Below are positions 16,700 through 24,655 of a stretch of DNA of 64,000 nt, piece by piece (the first letter of the stretch is position 1; each line of letters begins with the position of its first letter). The stretch spans positions 1 to 64,000 of the forward strand of contig CAZWRK010000001.1 in NCBI GenBank assembly GCA_964635875.1, given 5' to 3'. A model generated the notes under the pieces. The model had not been told where the DNA came from and searched no databases. It worked only from the letters and a program-made list of their open reading frames with translations. Source of the DNA: CAZWRK01 sp964635875. Its GTDB lineage: Bacteria; Pseudomonadota; Gammaproteobacteria; Burkholderiales; Aquaspirillaceae. The translations under genes and the position numbers were made by a program.

Positions 16700-17517
16700 T
16701 AGGTTTTCGGGACCAGCACGAACGGCTGCCCATTGATGTAGATCGTGCCACCGACGTCGAACGCCGGCGCCACGGCGGCGCTTTTACGCGACGCTCGGTT
16801 GACCAGTTTCTTGGCCTTCCCGTAACGCAAAACAATCTCGCGGATGTCGCCCTTCTGCGGCGTCGTCACGTTCGGATCGAAGTAGGCCCCCATCAGATTG
16901 CCCTTGGGCAAGTGCGGGAGCCCCAACGCGTGTCCGACCTCGTGGCAGGCCACGGCGACGAGCATATTGAACGACCAGTCTTCCGCCTCGTCGTACATCT
17001 GCTTGATGCGGCTGTTGTGCCGCACGTCGCAGGGTGTATCGGACCATGCCAACGTACCGCCGCGGCTGTCGAGGCCGTTCTTACCGCCGACGCCGGAGCG
17101 GGCGTGGATATTGGCCGAACGGTAGCTTTTCGCGCGGATCAGCTCGACGCCGCAAACCGCCGACCACTGCTGGCAGGCGATGTCGTAGGCCGTCGTGACC
17201 TGTTCGACCGAAAGGCCTGGGAGTGTCAGCTCGCTGAAGTAGGCGATGCGGTTCATCGGCCACTTGCAGAGCGTGTCGTCACGCAGCTGCATGTCGGGCA
17301 GACCGCACCGCCGGCGGCTCATCAGATTGGCCGTCCGCTCGTCGACATGCCCGCTCGGATCGAGGCCGCAGAAGCGTTGGTACGCTTTCACGGCGCGTTC
17401 GAGAGCCCGCCCGGACAGGTCTTTGACCTGGGCGAAGGATTTGTCGTAGAAGTAGCCGAGTTCCCACAACCGCTGAAGGATTTCAGCGTTGTTGAGCACG
17501 TGCGTGTGCTTCGTCAT
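16699..17517 (-). CDS. Matrixin-type zinc metalloprotease with cysteine switch
   Basis: A 272-residue protein with the layout of a zymogenic matrix metalloprotease. Residues about 10-65 form a peptidoglycan-binding-like helical domain (AVKAYQRFCGLDPSGHVDE). RRRCGLPDM with Cys71 matches the PRCGVPD cysteine switch that blocks the zinc in MMP propeptides. The catalytic motif HEVGHALGLPH gives His192, Glu193, His196 and His202, and NLMGAYFD supplies the Met-turn at Met209. No signal peptide is visible. A C-terminal 40-residue tail is basic then hydrophobic. It probably degrades a proteinaceous envelope layer after activation. It sits next to the PT-linker protein and a putative holin. Confidence 0.9.
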   Translation of the reverse strand: MTKHTHVLNNAEILQRLWELGYFYDKSFAQVKDLSGRALERAVKAYQRFCGLDPSGHVDERTANLMSRRRCGLPDMQLRDDTLCKWPMNRIAYFSELTLPGLSVEQVTTAYDIACQQWSAVCGVELIRAKSYRSANIHARSGVGGKNGLDSRGGTLAWSDTPCDVRHNSRIKQMYDEAEDWSFNMLVAVACHEVGHALGLPHLPKGNLMGAYFDPNVTTPQKGDIREIVLRYGKAKKLVNRASRKSAAVAPAFDVGGTIYINGQPFVLVPKT

Positions 17518-17533
17518 GGAACCTCCGGTTCGG

Positions 17534-17899
17534 CTACTGCGTCAGCCCGGCTTGCTTGAGGAGCGTGTTGATTTCTTCGGGCGTGGCGCCGGCACCGACT
17601 TCGATCAGAGCCTGCATAATCTCGGAGGCGTTCTTGCGGAATTCCTTCCGGCTGCCGAGTTCCTTGATGATCGCCTGCCGCAGCGAGAGCTGCTGCAGCA
17701 TCGTCGGTTTCTGGATCGCCAACTGCAGGTTGACGTCTTTGTCTTTCTTCTTGCACTGTGCCAACAGCTGCAGCACGGCGGAGAAGATGGCCAGCAACAG
17801 AGCCGGATCGACTTTGACGTCTTCCGGCTTGGCGTTGCGGGCATTGGCGATACGCGCGATCGCACGATCACGCATGACGGCGAGGATGTCTTGGGCCAT
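17534..17899 (-). CDS. Hypothetical helical protein
   Basis: A 121-residue, largely alpha-helical protein with one moderately hydrophobic segment (ALLLAIFSAVLQLLAQC, residues about 33-49) followed by charged helices. The C-terminus PEEINTLLKQAGLTQ resembles the K-x-A patches of other late proteins here. No family is recognised. It sits between the matrixin and the putative holin with short gaps (3-16 bases), so the same operon is likely. Confidence 0.7.
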   Translation of the reverse strand: MAQDILAVMRDRAIARIANARNAKPEDVKVDPALLLAIFSAVLQLLAQCKKKDKDVNLQLAIQKPTMLQQLSLRQAIIKELGSRKEFRKNASEIMQALIEVGAGATPEEINTLLKQAGLTQ

Positions 17900-17902
17900 G
17901 GG

Positions 17903-18298
17903 TTATCCGGGTTGTTTGGAAAGCGCCGAGGCGACCAGCGGACTAGCCGCGGAGGCTTCGAGCATCTTGAGACGCAACTCACTTTGCCGCAGCCGTAGCG
18001 ACATTCGCTCGATACCGGTCTGGAAGGCCGTCTGCTTGACTGCCGTACGGCTGGCGATGTACCGCCAGATCACGAGCAGGTTGGCAATGACGATCGGCAC
18101 CGTGGTGACGAGCTGACCGAGGGCCGTGTTGATTTGGTCGGCCTGCTCGGGCGACATGCGCCCCAGGGCCACCATCACGACCAATACGTTGGCGAGGATG
18201 GCGCCGGCCGTTGTCCAGAATTCGGACGTGAGGAACCCGGATTTCACGGGTACGGTGACGACTTCGTCTTCGACGGCGACGGTTTCGACTTCGGCCAT
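17903..18298 (-). CDS. Two-helix membrane protein, holin candidate
   Basis: A 131-residue protein with two transmembrane segments (residues about 28-46, TTAGAILANVLVVMVALG, and about 60-80, TVPIVIANLLVIWRYIA) and a charged helical C-terminus. Size and topology suit a small phage holin, but no holin signature is decisive. The start has GGGAGG seven to eight bases upstream. Its position beside two proteases supports a lysis role. An alternative is a structural membrane protein. Confidence 0.6.
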   Translation of the reverse strand: MAEVETVAVEDEVVTVPVKSGFLTSEFWTTAGAILANVLVVMVALGRMSPEQADQINTALGQLVTTVPIVIANLLVIWRYIASRTAVKQTAFQTGIERMSLRLRQSELRLKMLEASAASPLVASALSKQPG

Positions 18299-18314
18299 GA
18301 TATTTGCCTCCCTG

Positions 18315-18343
18315 CAAAAAATGACTCGGGCAATGTAGCCCGG
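18315..18343 (-). terminator. Intrinsic terminator after the 371-residue gene
   Basis: On the minus strand CGGGC and GCCCG form a short stem around a six-base loop, followed within four bases by TTTTTT. It lies between the stop at 18365 and the start of the holin candidate at 18298, so it ends or attenuates the upstream transcript. Confidence 0.6.
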
Positions 18344-18364
18344 CCCTTTGCCGGTTGCAACAGA

Positions 18365-19480
18365 TCACCGACCGAATAGCGGCGGCACGATCGCCATGAG
18401 CATACCGCCGAAGGTGCCCGCCTGTTGTAAGGTCTGCTGGGCTTCGGGCTTGAGTCCGGCCAGAGCACCGAGAGCCTTCCCGGCGATGTTAGCAGTAACA
18501 AGTCCGACGCCGGCGCCGGCCAAGCCGCGAACGATGTCGCCGGGGCTGACCCAGCCGGAACTACCCTGCTGGGCGTCGATCCCCGCCATGATCGCCGTCG
18601 TAGCGGCACCGACGGCCGGCGGCGTGTGCAGCGTTTGCGTGTCGTCGCCCCACGGACTTTTCGTACCGTAAGGATTTCGCGCGGCAGTGTAGCCGTTGCG
18701 GACATCGGTCCAGACAGCCTGATTGAAGGCGTCGACCGGAATGCTTTTGGTCTCGGCCATGCCGCCCTGGGCAAGCTGACCGAATGCGTACGCCGCCTTC
18801 ACGTACTCTTCGCAGAGCGGAACGTCGGCCAGCTCTGCGGCGGCCGCCTTGAGCGGGGCGTTGTCGGACGTCACCATTCCCTGCAGGAAGCCGTTACCGT
18901 CGATCCGCGCGTTGGCGGTCCCCTTCCAGAGCCCGTAGGCGGCCGGAGCGCCGGCACCGATCATTCCCATCAGCCGCCGCAGTTTACCGCGTTCGAAGTA
19001 GCTCTCGGGCAGCACCTGTTCGAGGAGCGTGCCGCCGGCATAGCCGAGGCCGCCGCCAAGCAAGCCGCCGGCGATGACGTTGGTCAGCGGATTCGGGCCA
19101 CCGATTGCCTTGTTGGCGTCCTGCCAGACGTTGCCCACTGTGTGCAGCAACGACGACATTTTGACGCGAACGGCGTCCTGCGGCACCCACTCGTAATCCA
19201 TCTCGACGCCCGATACGCCGGGCAGCGTCCGCAGCCGGTTCTGCCAGCGATTCTTCGTCGGCTCGTCGGTACCATCGGGAAAAGAGAGGGCAATCGTGCT
19301 GTTTTTCGGCTGCCAGTAGACCTGGACCGGATCGCGGTCGGTCTTGGGCATCTTGCCCATCAGCTTCCGGATCGCCTGCACGGTGTTGTCGTGTTTACGG
19401 ACGATGAACGCGACCTTGCGCGGGACTTCTTCCCACGCGGCCAAATCTCCGGCAACGGCGATATCGTCCAAGATCGTCAT
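18365..19480 (-). CDS. Glycine-rich membrane-associated protein of unknown function
   Basis: A 371-residue protein. The N-terminal 120 residues are soluble-looking (PRKVAFIVRKHDNTVQAIRK). Two or three Gly/Ala-rich hydrophobic segments follow: NVIAGGLLGGGLGYAGGTLL, MGMIGAGAPAAYGLW, and near the C-terminus GLAGAGVGLVTANIAGKALG. The pattern resembles the glycine-zipper proteins at 12054-12953 and 61641-63983. Its stop overlaps the next gene's region by four bases with the upstream 2H-fusion gene, so they are coupled. A virion or ejection protein is plausible. Confidence 0.7.
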   Translation of the reverse strand: MTILDDIAVAGDLAAWEEVPRKVAFIVRKHDNTVQAIRKLMGKMPKTDRDPVQVYWQPKNSTIALSFPDGTDEPTKNRWQNRLRTLPGVSGVEMDYEWVPQDAVRVKMSSLLHTVGNVWQDANKAIGGPNPLTNVIAGGLLGGGLGYAGGTLLEQVLPESYFERGKLRRLMGMIGAGAPAAYGLWKGTANARIDGNGFLQGMVTSDNAPLKAAAAELADVPLCEEYVKAAYAFGQLAQGGMAETKSIPVDAFNQAVWTDVRNGYTAARNPYGTKSPWGDDTQTLHTPPAVGAATTAIMAGIDAQQGSSGWVSPGDIVRGLAGAGVGLVTANIAGKALGALAGLKPEAQQTLQQAGTFGGMLMAIVPPLFGR

Positions 19481-20634
19481 GATGCGACACGTCGACCCGT
19501 GTCCCCAGCTTCAAGCCATTCTTTGAAAGCGTTCAGATGCATCGATTTGATGCCGGCAAAACCCTTCCAATCGGAGCTGTAATTGCGTCGATATACCTGT
19601 TCTGCCAAGGCTTTGGTACGGCAACCAAGCACGCATTTGTGCTCGTCGAACTTGCCGGTCTCCGGATCTTCCTGATCGACGACGTAAACCATGTAGCTGT
19701 CGAGGTCCGGGCCGATGAACACGTCGACGTGATCGCCGTCGGCTTCGCTGTGGGTCCGGCGGATGTACCCGTAGTCGTCTTTCATCTCGGTCTGCCACGG
19801 CTTGCCGTTCTTGTCGACACCGCGGCGGGTCGAACCTTTCGGGTTCTCCAGCGACAGCGGCAAACCGTGCATCGTGACCCGACCCTTGGCATAATTGCCG
19901 GAGCTTTTCTGGGCTTCCGTCGGGTTCGTGTTGGTGTCGCGGCGGGCTTCTTCCAGAGCCTCGGCCAGCCGGCTCTGTTCGGCGGCCAGCTTCTCCGTAT
20001 AGGCGGCGATCGCGGCATCCTGACACGTCAGGTCCATCGCGGCCTTCATCGACGTCAGGCTACGTTCACGGCCCTGCTCGACGTCAAAATGGGAGGTGAC
20101 CTTCGAGACGTCGTTGTTCCGCTCGACGCCCGTCCGCTTGATCGCGAACGTGATGTGGAAATCGTGCCCATTGTAGTACGGTTCGAGGCCGTAGCTTTTG
20201 CGGAGATTCCGCAGCTCGGGGCTCTCGACGGTGACGTACCAGACCTTGCTGACGCCTTCCCAGGTCCCCGGCGCGACTTCCTTCACGGGGCCGGTCGTGT
20301 AGTGGAAGTCGTGCCCACGTTCGGTGATCTTGTCGCCGCCGCCGAGCTTCTCGACCTCGTCGGGCGACATCACGGAGATGTGGGCGTTGTACTGTCCCGA
20401 CGAGTTCAGGGGCAGCTCGGCACCGACGATGCTCAGGGCGTCGAAGAACCCGCGGCCGACGGCGTTGGGGACGCTGAGCATCAGCCAGCCACTGCGGGAG
20501 AAATACAGGCGGCCGGTCAGCTTGTGTACGACGGCGGCTTCACCGCCGACCTTTTCCAACATCCCGGCGGCGTGGCCGAGCTGATGGTAAATTTCGTCGG
20601 CTTCGTGGTTCGGCGGAAAGAGAGTTAGGCTCAT
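19477..20634 (-). CDS. Fusion of 2H-type phosphoesterase and phage pyrophosphatase-like domain
   Basis: A 385-residue protein with two modules. The N-terminal half has the paired H-x-[ST]-x motifs of 2H phosphoesterases: AHISVM with His85 and FHITFA with His160. These folds cut cyclic phosphates or 2'-5' linkages, and some phage members destroy CBASS signals. The C-terminal half (residues about 245-380) matches the inorganic-pyrophosphatase-like domain found in phage and mobile-element proteins: NYAKGRVTMHGL, ENPKGSTRRGVD, YGYIRRT, DGDHVDVFIGP, and VDQEDPETGKFDEHKC. A basic, helical linker joins them. A role in nucleotide or signalling-molecule breakdown is likely; the substrate is unknown. 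Confidence 0.8.
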   Translation of the reverse strand: MSLTLFPPNHEADEIYHQLGHAAGMLEKVGGEAAVVHKLTGRLYFSRSGWLMLSVPNAVGRGFFDALSIVGAELPLNSSGQYNAHISVMSPDEVEKLGGGDKITERGHDFHYTTGPVKEVAPGTWEGVSKVWYVTVESPELRNLRKSYGLEPYYNGHDFHITFAIKRTGVERNNDVSKVTSHFDVEQGRERSLTSMKAAMDLTCQDAAIAAYTEKLAAEQSRLAEALEEARRDTNTNPTEAQKSSGNYAKGRVTMHGLPLSLENPKGSTRRGVDKNGKPWQTEMKDDYGYIRRTHSEADGDHVDVFIGPDLDSYMVYVVDQEDPETGKFDEHKCVLGCRTKALAEQVYRRNYSSDWKGFAGIKSMHLNAFKEWLEAGDTGRRVAS

Positions 20635-21152
20635 TTCGCGGAGGCTCGGTCGATGGAGTGGCCGACGCTTTCAGCCGGCGTCAGGAAGGCGGCGAATTCG
20701 TACTTGTCGCCCGTCTTCACACCATAGACCGTCACGAAGACCTGCACGTACGTGCCGTCTTTGCGAACCGCGGTACTTGGCACCTGAATCTTGGCGACTT
20801 CCCAATTCTCGTTCTGGGCGCGCAGCCGGCTGGCGGCGGCCTGTACGACCTTGGTGTGGCGCTCACGATACTCGCCGGTGACCAATACGTGGATAGATTG
20901 TCCGACGATTTCGGCGTGGTTGTAGCCGAAGAGTTGTTCGGCGGCCGCATTGAACGTCACGACGTTGCCGGCCTCGTTGCAGGTCACGATAGCAATCGGA
21001 GCTGCCTCGATCAGCTGGATGTATCGAATGTTAGCCGCCTCGACGGCCTGTTCGGCAAGGCGCGCTTTGTAGGCGATATCACCCTGCCAAACGACCACCG
21101 CAGCTGCTAGCACCAAGGGGAAGAGGGACCAAAGATTTCGGTGCTTAGTCAT
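20631..21152 (-). CDS. Membrane-anchored PAS-domain protein
   Basis: A 173-residue protein. Residues about 8-23 are a transmembrane anchor (LWSLFPLVLAAAVVVW), followed by a short helical linker and one PAS domain: APIAIVTCNEAGNVVTFNAA, AEQLFGYNHAEIVG, and later VRKDGTYVQVFVTVYG. No histidine kinase, GGDEF or other output domain follows. It could act as a stand-alone sensor or a dominant partner of host PAS proteins. Its start overlaps the holin-like gene by eight bases, placing it in the putative lysis module, where it could time lysis. Confidence 0.85.
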   Translation of the reverse strand: MTKHRNLWSLFPLVLAAAVVVWQGDIAYKARLAEQAVEAANIRYIQLIEAAPIAIVTCNEAGNVVTFNAAAEQLFGYNHAEIVGQSIHVLVTGEYRERHTKVVQAAASRLRAQNENWEVAKIQVPSTAVRKDGTYVQVFVTVYGVKTGDKYEFAAFLTPAESVGHSIDRASAK

Positions 21153-21477
21153 CGCTATCCTCCTTGCCCATCTTGATGTTGATGTTCAGGCCGTTCTTCC
21201 ACCATTGCAGCAGGAAGTCGACGAGCGTGACGTTGCCGATGCCGGCCATCCCGCTGATACCTAGCAAGACGAAGGGGCCGATGCTTTCTTCATCGCAGTA
21301 ATTCGATAGCAAGAGAAAGACGATCAGGCCGGTCACTCCCGAGTACAGAAGTGCCGCGATCAGATTCCGCCAACCCAACGCTTGCTTAGAGCGCAATAGG
21401 GCCGCGAGACCGCCCAGTGAAGCGATGGCGAACGACGAACAGGCGAGGTTCACCAAATGGCCAAACTTGTCGGTCAT
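21145..21477 (-). CDS. Holin-like membrane protein
   Basis: A 110-residue protein with three predicted membrane helices (LACSSFAIASLGGLAALL, IAALLYSGVTGLIVFLLL, and FVLLGISGMAGIGNVTLV), resembling LydA-type phage holins. The ATG at 21477 is preferred because GGAGG lies five bases upstream; an in-frame ATG at 21489 overlaps that site. A short charged C-terminus follows. It is the first gene of the module that runs leftward to the proteases. Confidence 0.7.
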   Translation of the reverse strand: MTDKFGHLVNLACSSFAIASLGGLAALLRSKQALGWRNLIAALLYSGVTGLIVFLLLSNYCDEESIGPFVLLGISGMAGIGNVTLVDFLLQWWKNGLNINIKMGKEDSDD

Positions 21478-21830
21478 CGTGGCCTCCATGCCTCGATCTA
21501 AATGAGCCCCCGGGATCCCCTCCCCGGGTCCATGTTGCGCCTCCCGGCGACGAACTCGTGACGACATTCGATGGCGGTATCGCCATGGGTAGCATTCGTC
21601 ACTCCACCTACCACACAACGGCCTTAACCAACGTGCGGATGCCCGCGGAACTCAAAGCAATCCCTACGATGAACCCCGCTCCTTGTCAGACTCGCGTCCA
21701 ACTACCGGCCAGTACCGTGGCCAACTCATTTGGATCGAACGCTAACAGCATAGACGGCTGATTGGCGAAAAGCCAACAGCAAAGAACACCGCGCGAGCAT
21801 ATCGCGCGGGCGTCGACCAGCTTGCAGATA
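21478..21830. other. Noncoding interval between lysis-like module and glycan island
   Basis: About 350 bases without a convincing gene, the longest such stretch in the first half of the window. It holds the terminator at 21791-21811 and presumably the promoter for the holin-led module, but I see no clear sigma70-type or 12-mer motif in it. Confidence 0.6.
21791..21811 (-). terminator. Terminator after the deoxynucleotidase operon
   Basis: CCGCGCGA and TCGCGCGG form a perfect eight-base-pair stem around a five-base loop. On the minus strand it is followed by TGTTCTTT. It lies 20-40 bases after the stop at 21831. Confidence 0.65.
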
Positions 21831-21953
21831 TCACTCGACGATAACGACGGTTTCGCGCAGCGGCGTAACAGACGTTGCTAGTGATTGCGGAATGATGATT
21901 CGCCCGGCTGCGTCGAATAACACGCGAGCCTCGTCGGGAAAATCGTTAAGCAA
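21831..21953 (-). CDS. Small hypothetical protein, translationally coupled
   Basis: A 40-residue protein starting with TTG at 21953, with GGAGGT seven bases upstream; it overlaps the stop of the nucleotidase gene by eight bases. The sequence is hydrophobic and strand-like (AGRIIIPQSLATSVTPLRET). Longer in-frame starts inside the nucleotidase gene exist but lack a ribosome site and give a Ser/Pro-rich extension that is probably a shadow. Confidence 0.5.
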   Translation of the reverse strand: MLNDFPDEARVLFDAAGRIIIPQSLATSVTPLRETVVIVE

Positions 21954-22554
21954 CTTCCGTACCTCCGCTACTGTTGGGGAGTCGGACAGATGGCGAATAA
22001 TTCGCGATGAAGGTGCGGAAGGCGCCGATGGTGTCGAGCTCATGGTGGGACTTGTTCCAGGGACGGGGAACGAGGAACGTGTTGCCATGCCGCTTCGCGA
22101 AGTTCTCGACGTTCTTGTCGTAGTCGTCGATAAGCAGCGTGAACGGGTTTGCGCAGACCTGCTTGCGGCGTCCGAACAGGAAGCCGCCGTCGGCTAGCAT
22201 CGGGAAGTGGCGTTCCAGCCACTCGTGCTTGCCGGTCATCGCCGTACGCGAGTACAGCCCCGGATCGGAGAGGATCGCGATGTTCTCGGCACCGAACCGC
22301 TCGAGGCAGGTGTGCACGATCTCGTCGGCTTCCGGATATTTCGGCAGCCGTGCCCAGAAGTCGTGATCGCAGGGGGCAAAGAACTCTTTACGAGTCATGC
22401 CCCACATTTTGTCCATGTCGAAGTTGCCGAGGTTGGCCGGGTCGTCGTACGGATACGGTCGACCGTGCGCCGTTGAGATGCCGTGAGCAAAGTCGCTCAA
22501 CACGCCGTCCATGTCGACCAGCGCGAACTCTTCGGCTGCAAATTCGTAAGTCAC
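21946..22554 (-). CDS. HAD-superfamily 5'(3')-deoxyribonucleotidase-like protein
   Basis: A 202-residue protein. The N-terminal ALVDMDGVLSDF carries the DxDxV nucleophile motif (Asp14, Asp16) of HAD phosphatases and closely matches the cytosolic pyrimidine deoxynucleotidase family. Later AILSDPG is the motif II region and TLLIDDYDKNVENF the acidic motif IV. The family removes phosphate from dNMPs. In a phage it could adjust nucleotide pools or remove a host nucleotide. It begins two bases from the end of the glycosyltransferase gene upstream. Confidence 0.85.
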   Translation of the reverse strand: MTYEFAAEEFALVDMDGVLSDFAHGISTAHGRPYPYDDPANLGNFDMDKMWGMTRKEFFAPCDHDFWARLPKYPEADEIVHTCLERFGAENIAILSDPGLYSRTAMTGKHEWLERHFPMLADGGFLFGRRKQVCANPFTLLIDDYDKNVENFAKRHGNTFLVPRPWNKSHHELDTIGAFRTFIANYSPSVRLPNSSGGTEVA

Positions 22555-22555
22555 G

Positions 22556-23275
22556 TCACTCTCCTAGTGCGTTGATTTCGTCGGGCCACATGTCGTACGT
22601 GTCCCGCAGATCAGGGAAGCGTTCCAACCACGCCTGTAGGCTGCGTTGCCAATTCGTCTGCAGGTCCGTGCGTGCCGGCGGAGCCATACCGGCGCCGGCG
22701 TCGTGATAGATGCGCGCGTTGTTGACGATGTAGTTCTTGAAACCGTTGCGTCGCGAGAAGACGCTCAACGCGCGGTCGACGTAGCCGTACTGCTCGAACG
22801 GCTTCAGCTCACGCATCTTGCGGAGCAGCGCGAGGCTGTAGTACGGCGCGATCGTCTCGATGAAGTTGCTGCGACGCACGGGCAGCATGTGGTGATCCAT
22901 CGCCTGCGGGGCCATACACGGCCAGCAGCTTCCGGCGACGATCGCCGGACTAACCATGCCGGGATGCAGCAGGATGAAGCCCGAGAACATCTGCTGCAGG
23001 AAGTCGGGACCGTAGCCCCAGGTATCGCAGTTGAGCATGCCGACGAAATCGTAGTGCTCCAACCCGACGGCGAAGTCGATCATGCCACCGTGCCCGACGT
23101 TCTGATCGCCGAGCCAGATCGTGTCGGGCGTCTGCGGGCACATGCTCGACGGGCTGTTGTCGAGGATGATGATCGTGTGCTGAACCGATTTCTGTTTGGC
23201 CCGCAGCAGCTCGCCGTAGCAACGCATGACGCGTACGGGGTCTTTGTACGAGAAGATGACGCTGGCGACTTTCAT
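22556..23275 (-). CDS. Family 2-like glycosyltransferase
   Basis: A 239-residue protein of GT-A type. MKVASVIFSYKDPVRVMRCY is the usual first strand and nucleotide-binding start, THIIILDNSP-like residues follow (TIIILDNSPSS), and FVGMLNCDTWG is in the DxD region with a single clear Asp pair position (NCDTW). FVGMLNCDTWGYGPDFLQQM resembles the acceptor side of rhamnosyl-type transferases. It is the first minus-strand gene of the glycan island and is divergent from the plus-strand transferase at 23334. Confidence 0.75.
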   Translation of the reverse strand: MKVASVIFSYKDPVRVMRCYGELLRAKQKSVQHTIIILDNSPSSMCPQTPDTIWLGDQNVGHGGMIDFAVGLEHYDFVGMLNCDTWGYGPDFLQQMFSGFILLHPGMVSPAIVAGSCWPCMAPQAMDHHMLPVRRSNFIETIAPYYSLALLRKMRELKPFEQYGYVDRALSVFSRRNGFKNYIVNNARIYHDAGAGMAPPARTDLQTNWQRSLQAWLERFPDLRDTYDMWPDEINALGE

Positions 23276-23333
23276 GATTCCCCTGCATAATGCGACCGCT
23301 TTGAGGGACGCATCTTAAACACGCACCGGATTT
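23276..23333. promoter_or_regulatory. Divergent intergenic region
   Basis: Fifty-eight bases between two outward-facing glycosyltransferase genes. Both must be expressed from here or from further upstream. It contains AT-rich patches (CATAATGCG on the left, CATCTTAAAC on the right) but no convincing paired promoter boxes. Confidence 0.35.
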
Positions 23334-24029
23334 ATGCAAACGCCGCTCATCACCGCGATCATGGTTACGGGGAAGCCCGGCCGCGAAGGGTTGGCCCGAC
23401 TGGCAATTCGCTCCTTTCGGGATCAAACATACCCCAATAAACACCTGCTGATCGTAAACGACGGCATTCCGACGCCGCCGGAATTACTCGGACCGCAGAT
23501 CACCGAGCTGCGACCGTCGCCGGGGCAACGGCTGGGCTGGCTTCGGAACCACGCGCTCGACAATCTGCCGGCCGGCACCGAGTACGTCGTGCAGTGGGAC
23601 GACGATGATTACTCGCACCCGTCCCGGCTAAAAGTGCAGCTCGATACGATGGACCGGCTGCACGCTTCGGTGATGCGGTACATCGTCGTCTGCAATATCA
23701 CGACCGGCGCTATGAAGGTCTGCCTGCCGACGCGAAAGACGGGCTACGGTTTCGCCGGTACGATCATGCACAAGCCGACGAGCATTCGCTATCCGAACCA
23801 TCCCCGCGGCGAAGACACCGAGTTCATCCGTGCCTTGCGACGCGAGACGCAGATCGGCATCTACATGAACGATCAGCACCCGGGGCTGTACGTACGGACG
23901 TACCACGGGCTCAACACGTGGTCGGAGCGACACATGATGCAATTCCCGCCGAGCGGCATCAAACTCAAGCCGGTTGAGCAGAAACGGATCGCCGCGTTGA
24001 TCGAAGACTACCGGCGGGCCAGGGCCTAG
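23334..24029 (+). CDS. Family 2 glycosyltransferase, the only plus-strand gene
   Basis: A 231-residue GT-A glycosyltransferase. MQTPLITAIMVTGKPGREGL starts the Rossmann-like fold, SFRDQTYPNKHLLIVNDG is the family 2 signature, and VVQWDDDDYSHPSRL holds the metal-binding DxD. GEDTEFIRAL is the catalytic ED region. It is transcribed against every other gene and ends at a CTAG palindrome that serves as stop for it and for the convergent methyltransferase. Strand reversal suggests separate acquisition or separate regulation. Confidence 0.9.
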   Translation: MQTPLITAIMVTGKPGREGLARLAIRSFRDQTYPNKHLLIVNDGIPTPPELLGPQITELRPSPGQRLGWLRNHALDNLPAGTEYVVQWDDDDYSHPSRLKVQLDTMDRLHASVMRYIVVCNITTGAMKVCLPTRKTGYGFAGTIMHKPTSIRYPNHPRGEDTEFIRALRRETQIGIYMNDQHPGLYVRTYHGLNTWSERHMMQFPPSGIKLKPVEQKRIAALIEDYRRARA

Positions 24030-24655
24030 TCTTTCTGCAAGATCATGCACTGGTCGACGAGCCGCAGCTTCGTGCAGTGCTCCTGCAGGAAGACGATCGC
24101 CTTGCGGGTCGTCGGCTGGTTGTGCCCGTCGGTCCACCACACGTCGTCGAAGAAGATCAGGCCGCCCGGCTTGACCTTCGGCAGGTAGAGCGTGGCATCT
24201 TTGAATGACAGCAACTCCGAGTGATTGCCGTCGATATGCAACAGGTCGATCGACTCGTCCAAGTATTTGCAGGCGACGTTCTCGGCCTTGTCGCGGATCA
24301 GGCCGACGACGTCCTGCACGCCGAACTTCTTCACCGCCTCCTGGCAGCGGCGGTAGACCGATTCCAGGTCGACGTCGCTGCCCCACCACTCGCGGTTCTT
24401 GGCGTCGTTCATCTCTTCCAGCGCGGCCTCGACGGACCACGGGTCGATACCTTCGATGCGGCCGACGCCGTTGTCTTTGATCGCCAAGGCCTGCTGAATC
24501 AGGCTGGAGCCGCCGAACACGCCGATCTCGACGCAAAGCTCCGGCTTACGGGAGCAGATCGCTTCGATCAGGGCCGTCGCCTTCTCTTCGTTGCACCAAC
24601 CCTGAATGTGCGGGCGGGCGGCATTGGCGGCGGCGATTACGGTTTCGAGGGACAT
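24026..24655 (-). CDS. Class I SAM-dependent methyltransferase
   Basis: A 209-residue protein if started at the ATG at 24655 (MSLETV); an in-frame ATG at 24667 would add four residues. LCVEIGVFGGSSLIQ is the glycine-rich SAM loop, RIEGIDPW the acidic strand-2 end, and DLLHIDGNHS plus GGLIFFDDVWW match Methyltransf_24-type enzymes often found in sugar O-methylation clusters. It overlaps the upstream glycosyltransferase gene by 19 bases. Likely methylates a glycan made by neighbouring enzymes. Confidence 0.85.
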   Translation of the reverse strand: MSLETVIAAANAARPHIQGWCNEEKATALIEAICSRKPELCVEIGVFGGSSLIQQALAIKDNGVGRIEGIDPWSVEAALEEMNDAKNREWWGSDVDLESVYRRCQEAVKKFGVQDVVGLIRDKAENVACKYLDESIDLLHIDGNHSELLSFKDATLYLPKVKPGGLIFFDDVWWTDGHNQPTTRKAIVFLQEHCTKLRLVDQCMILQKD

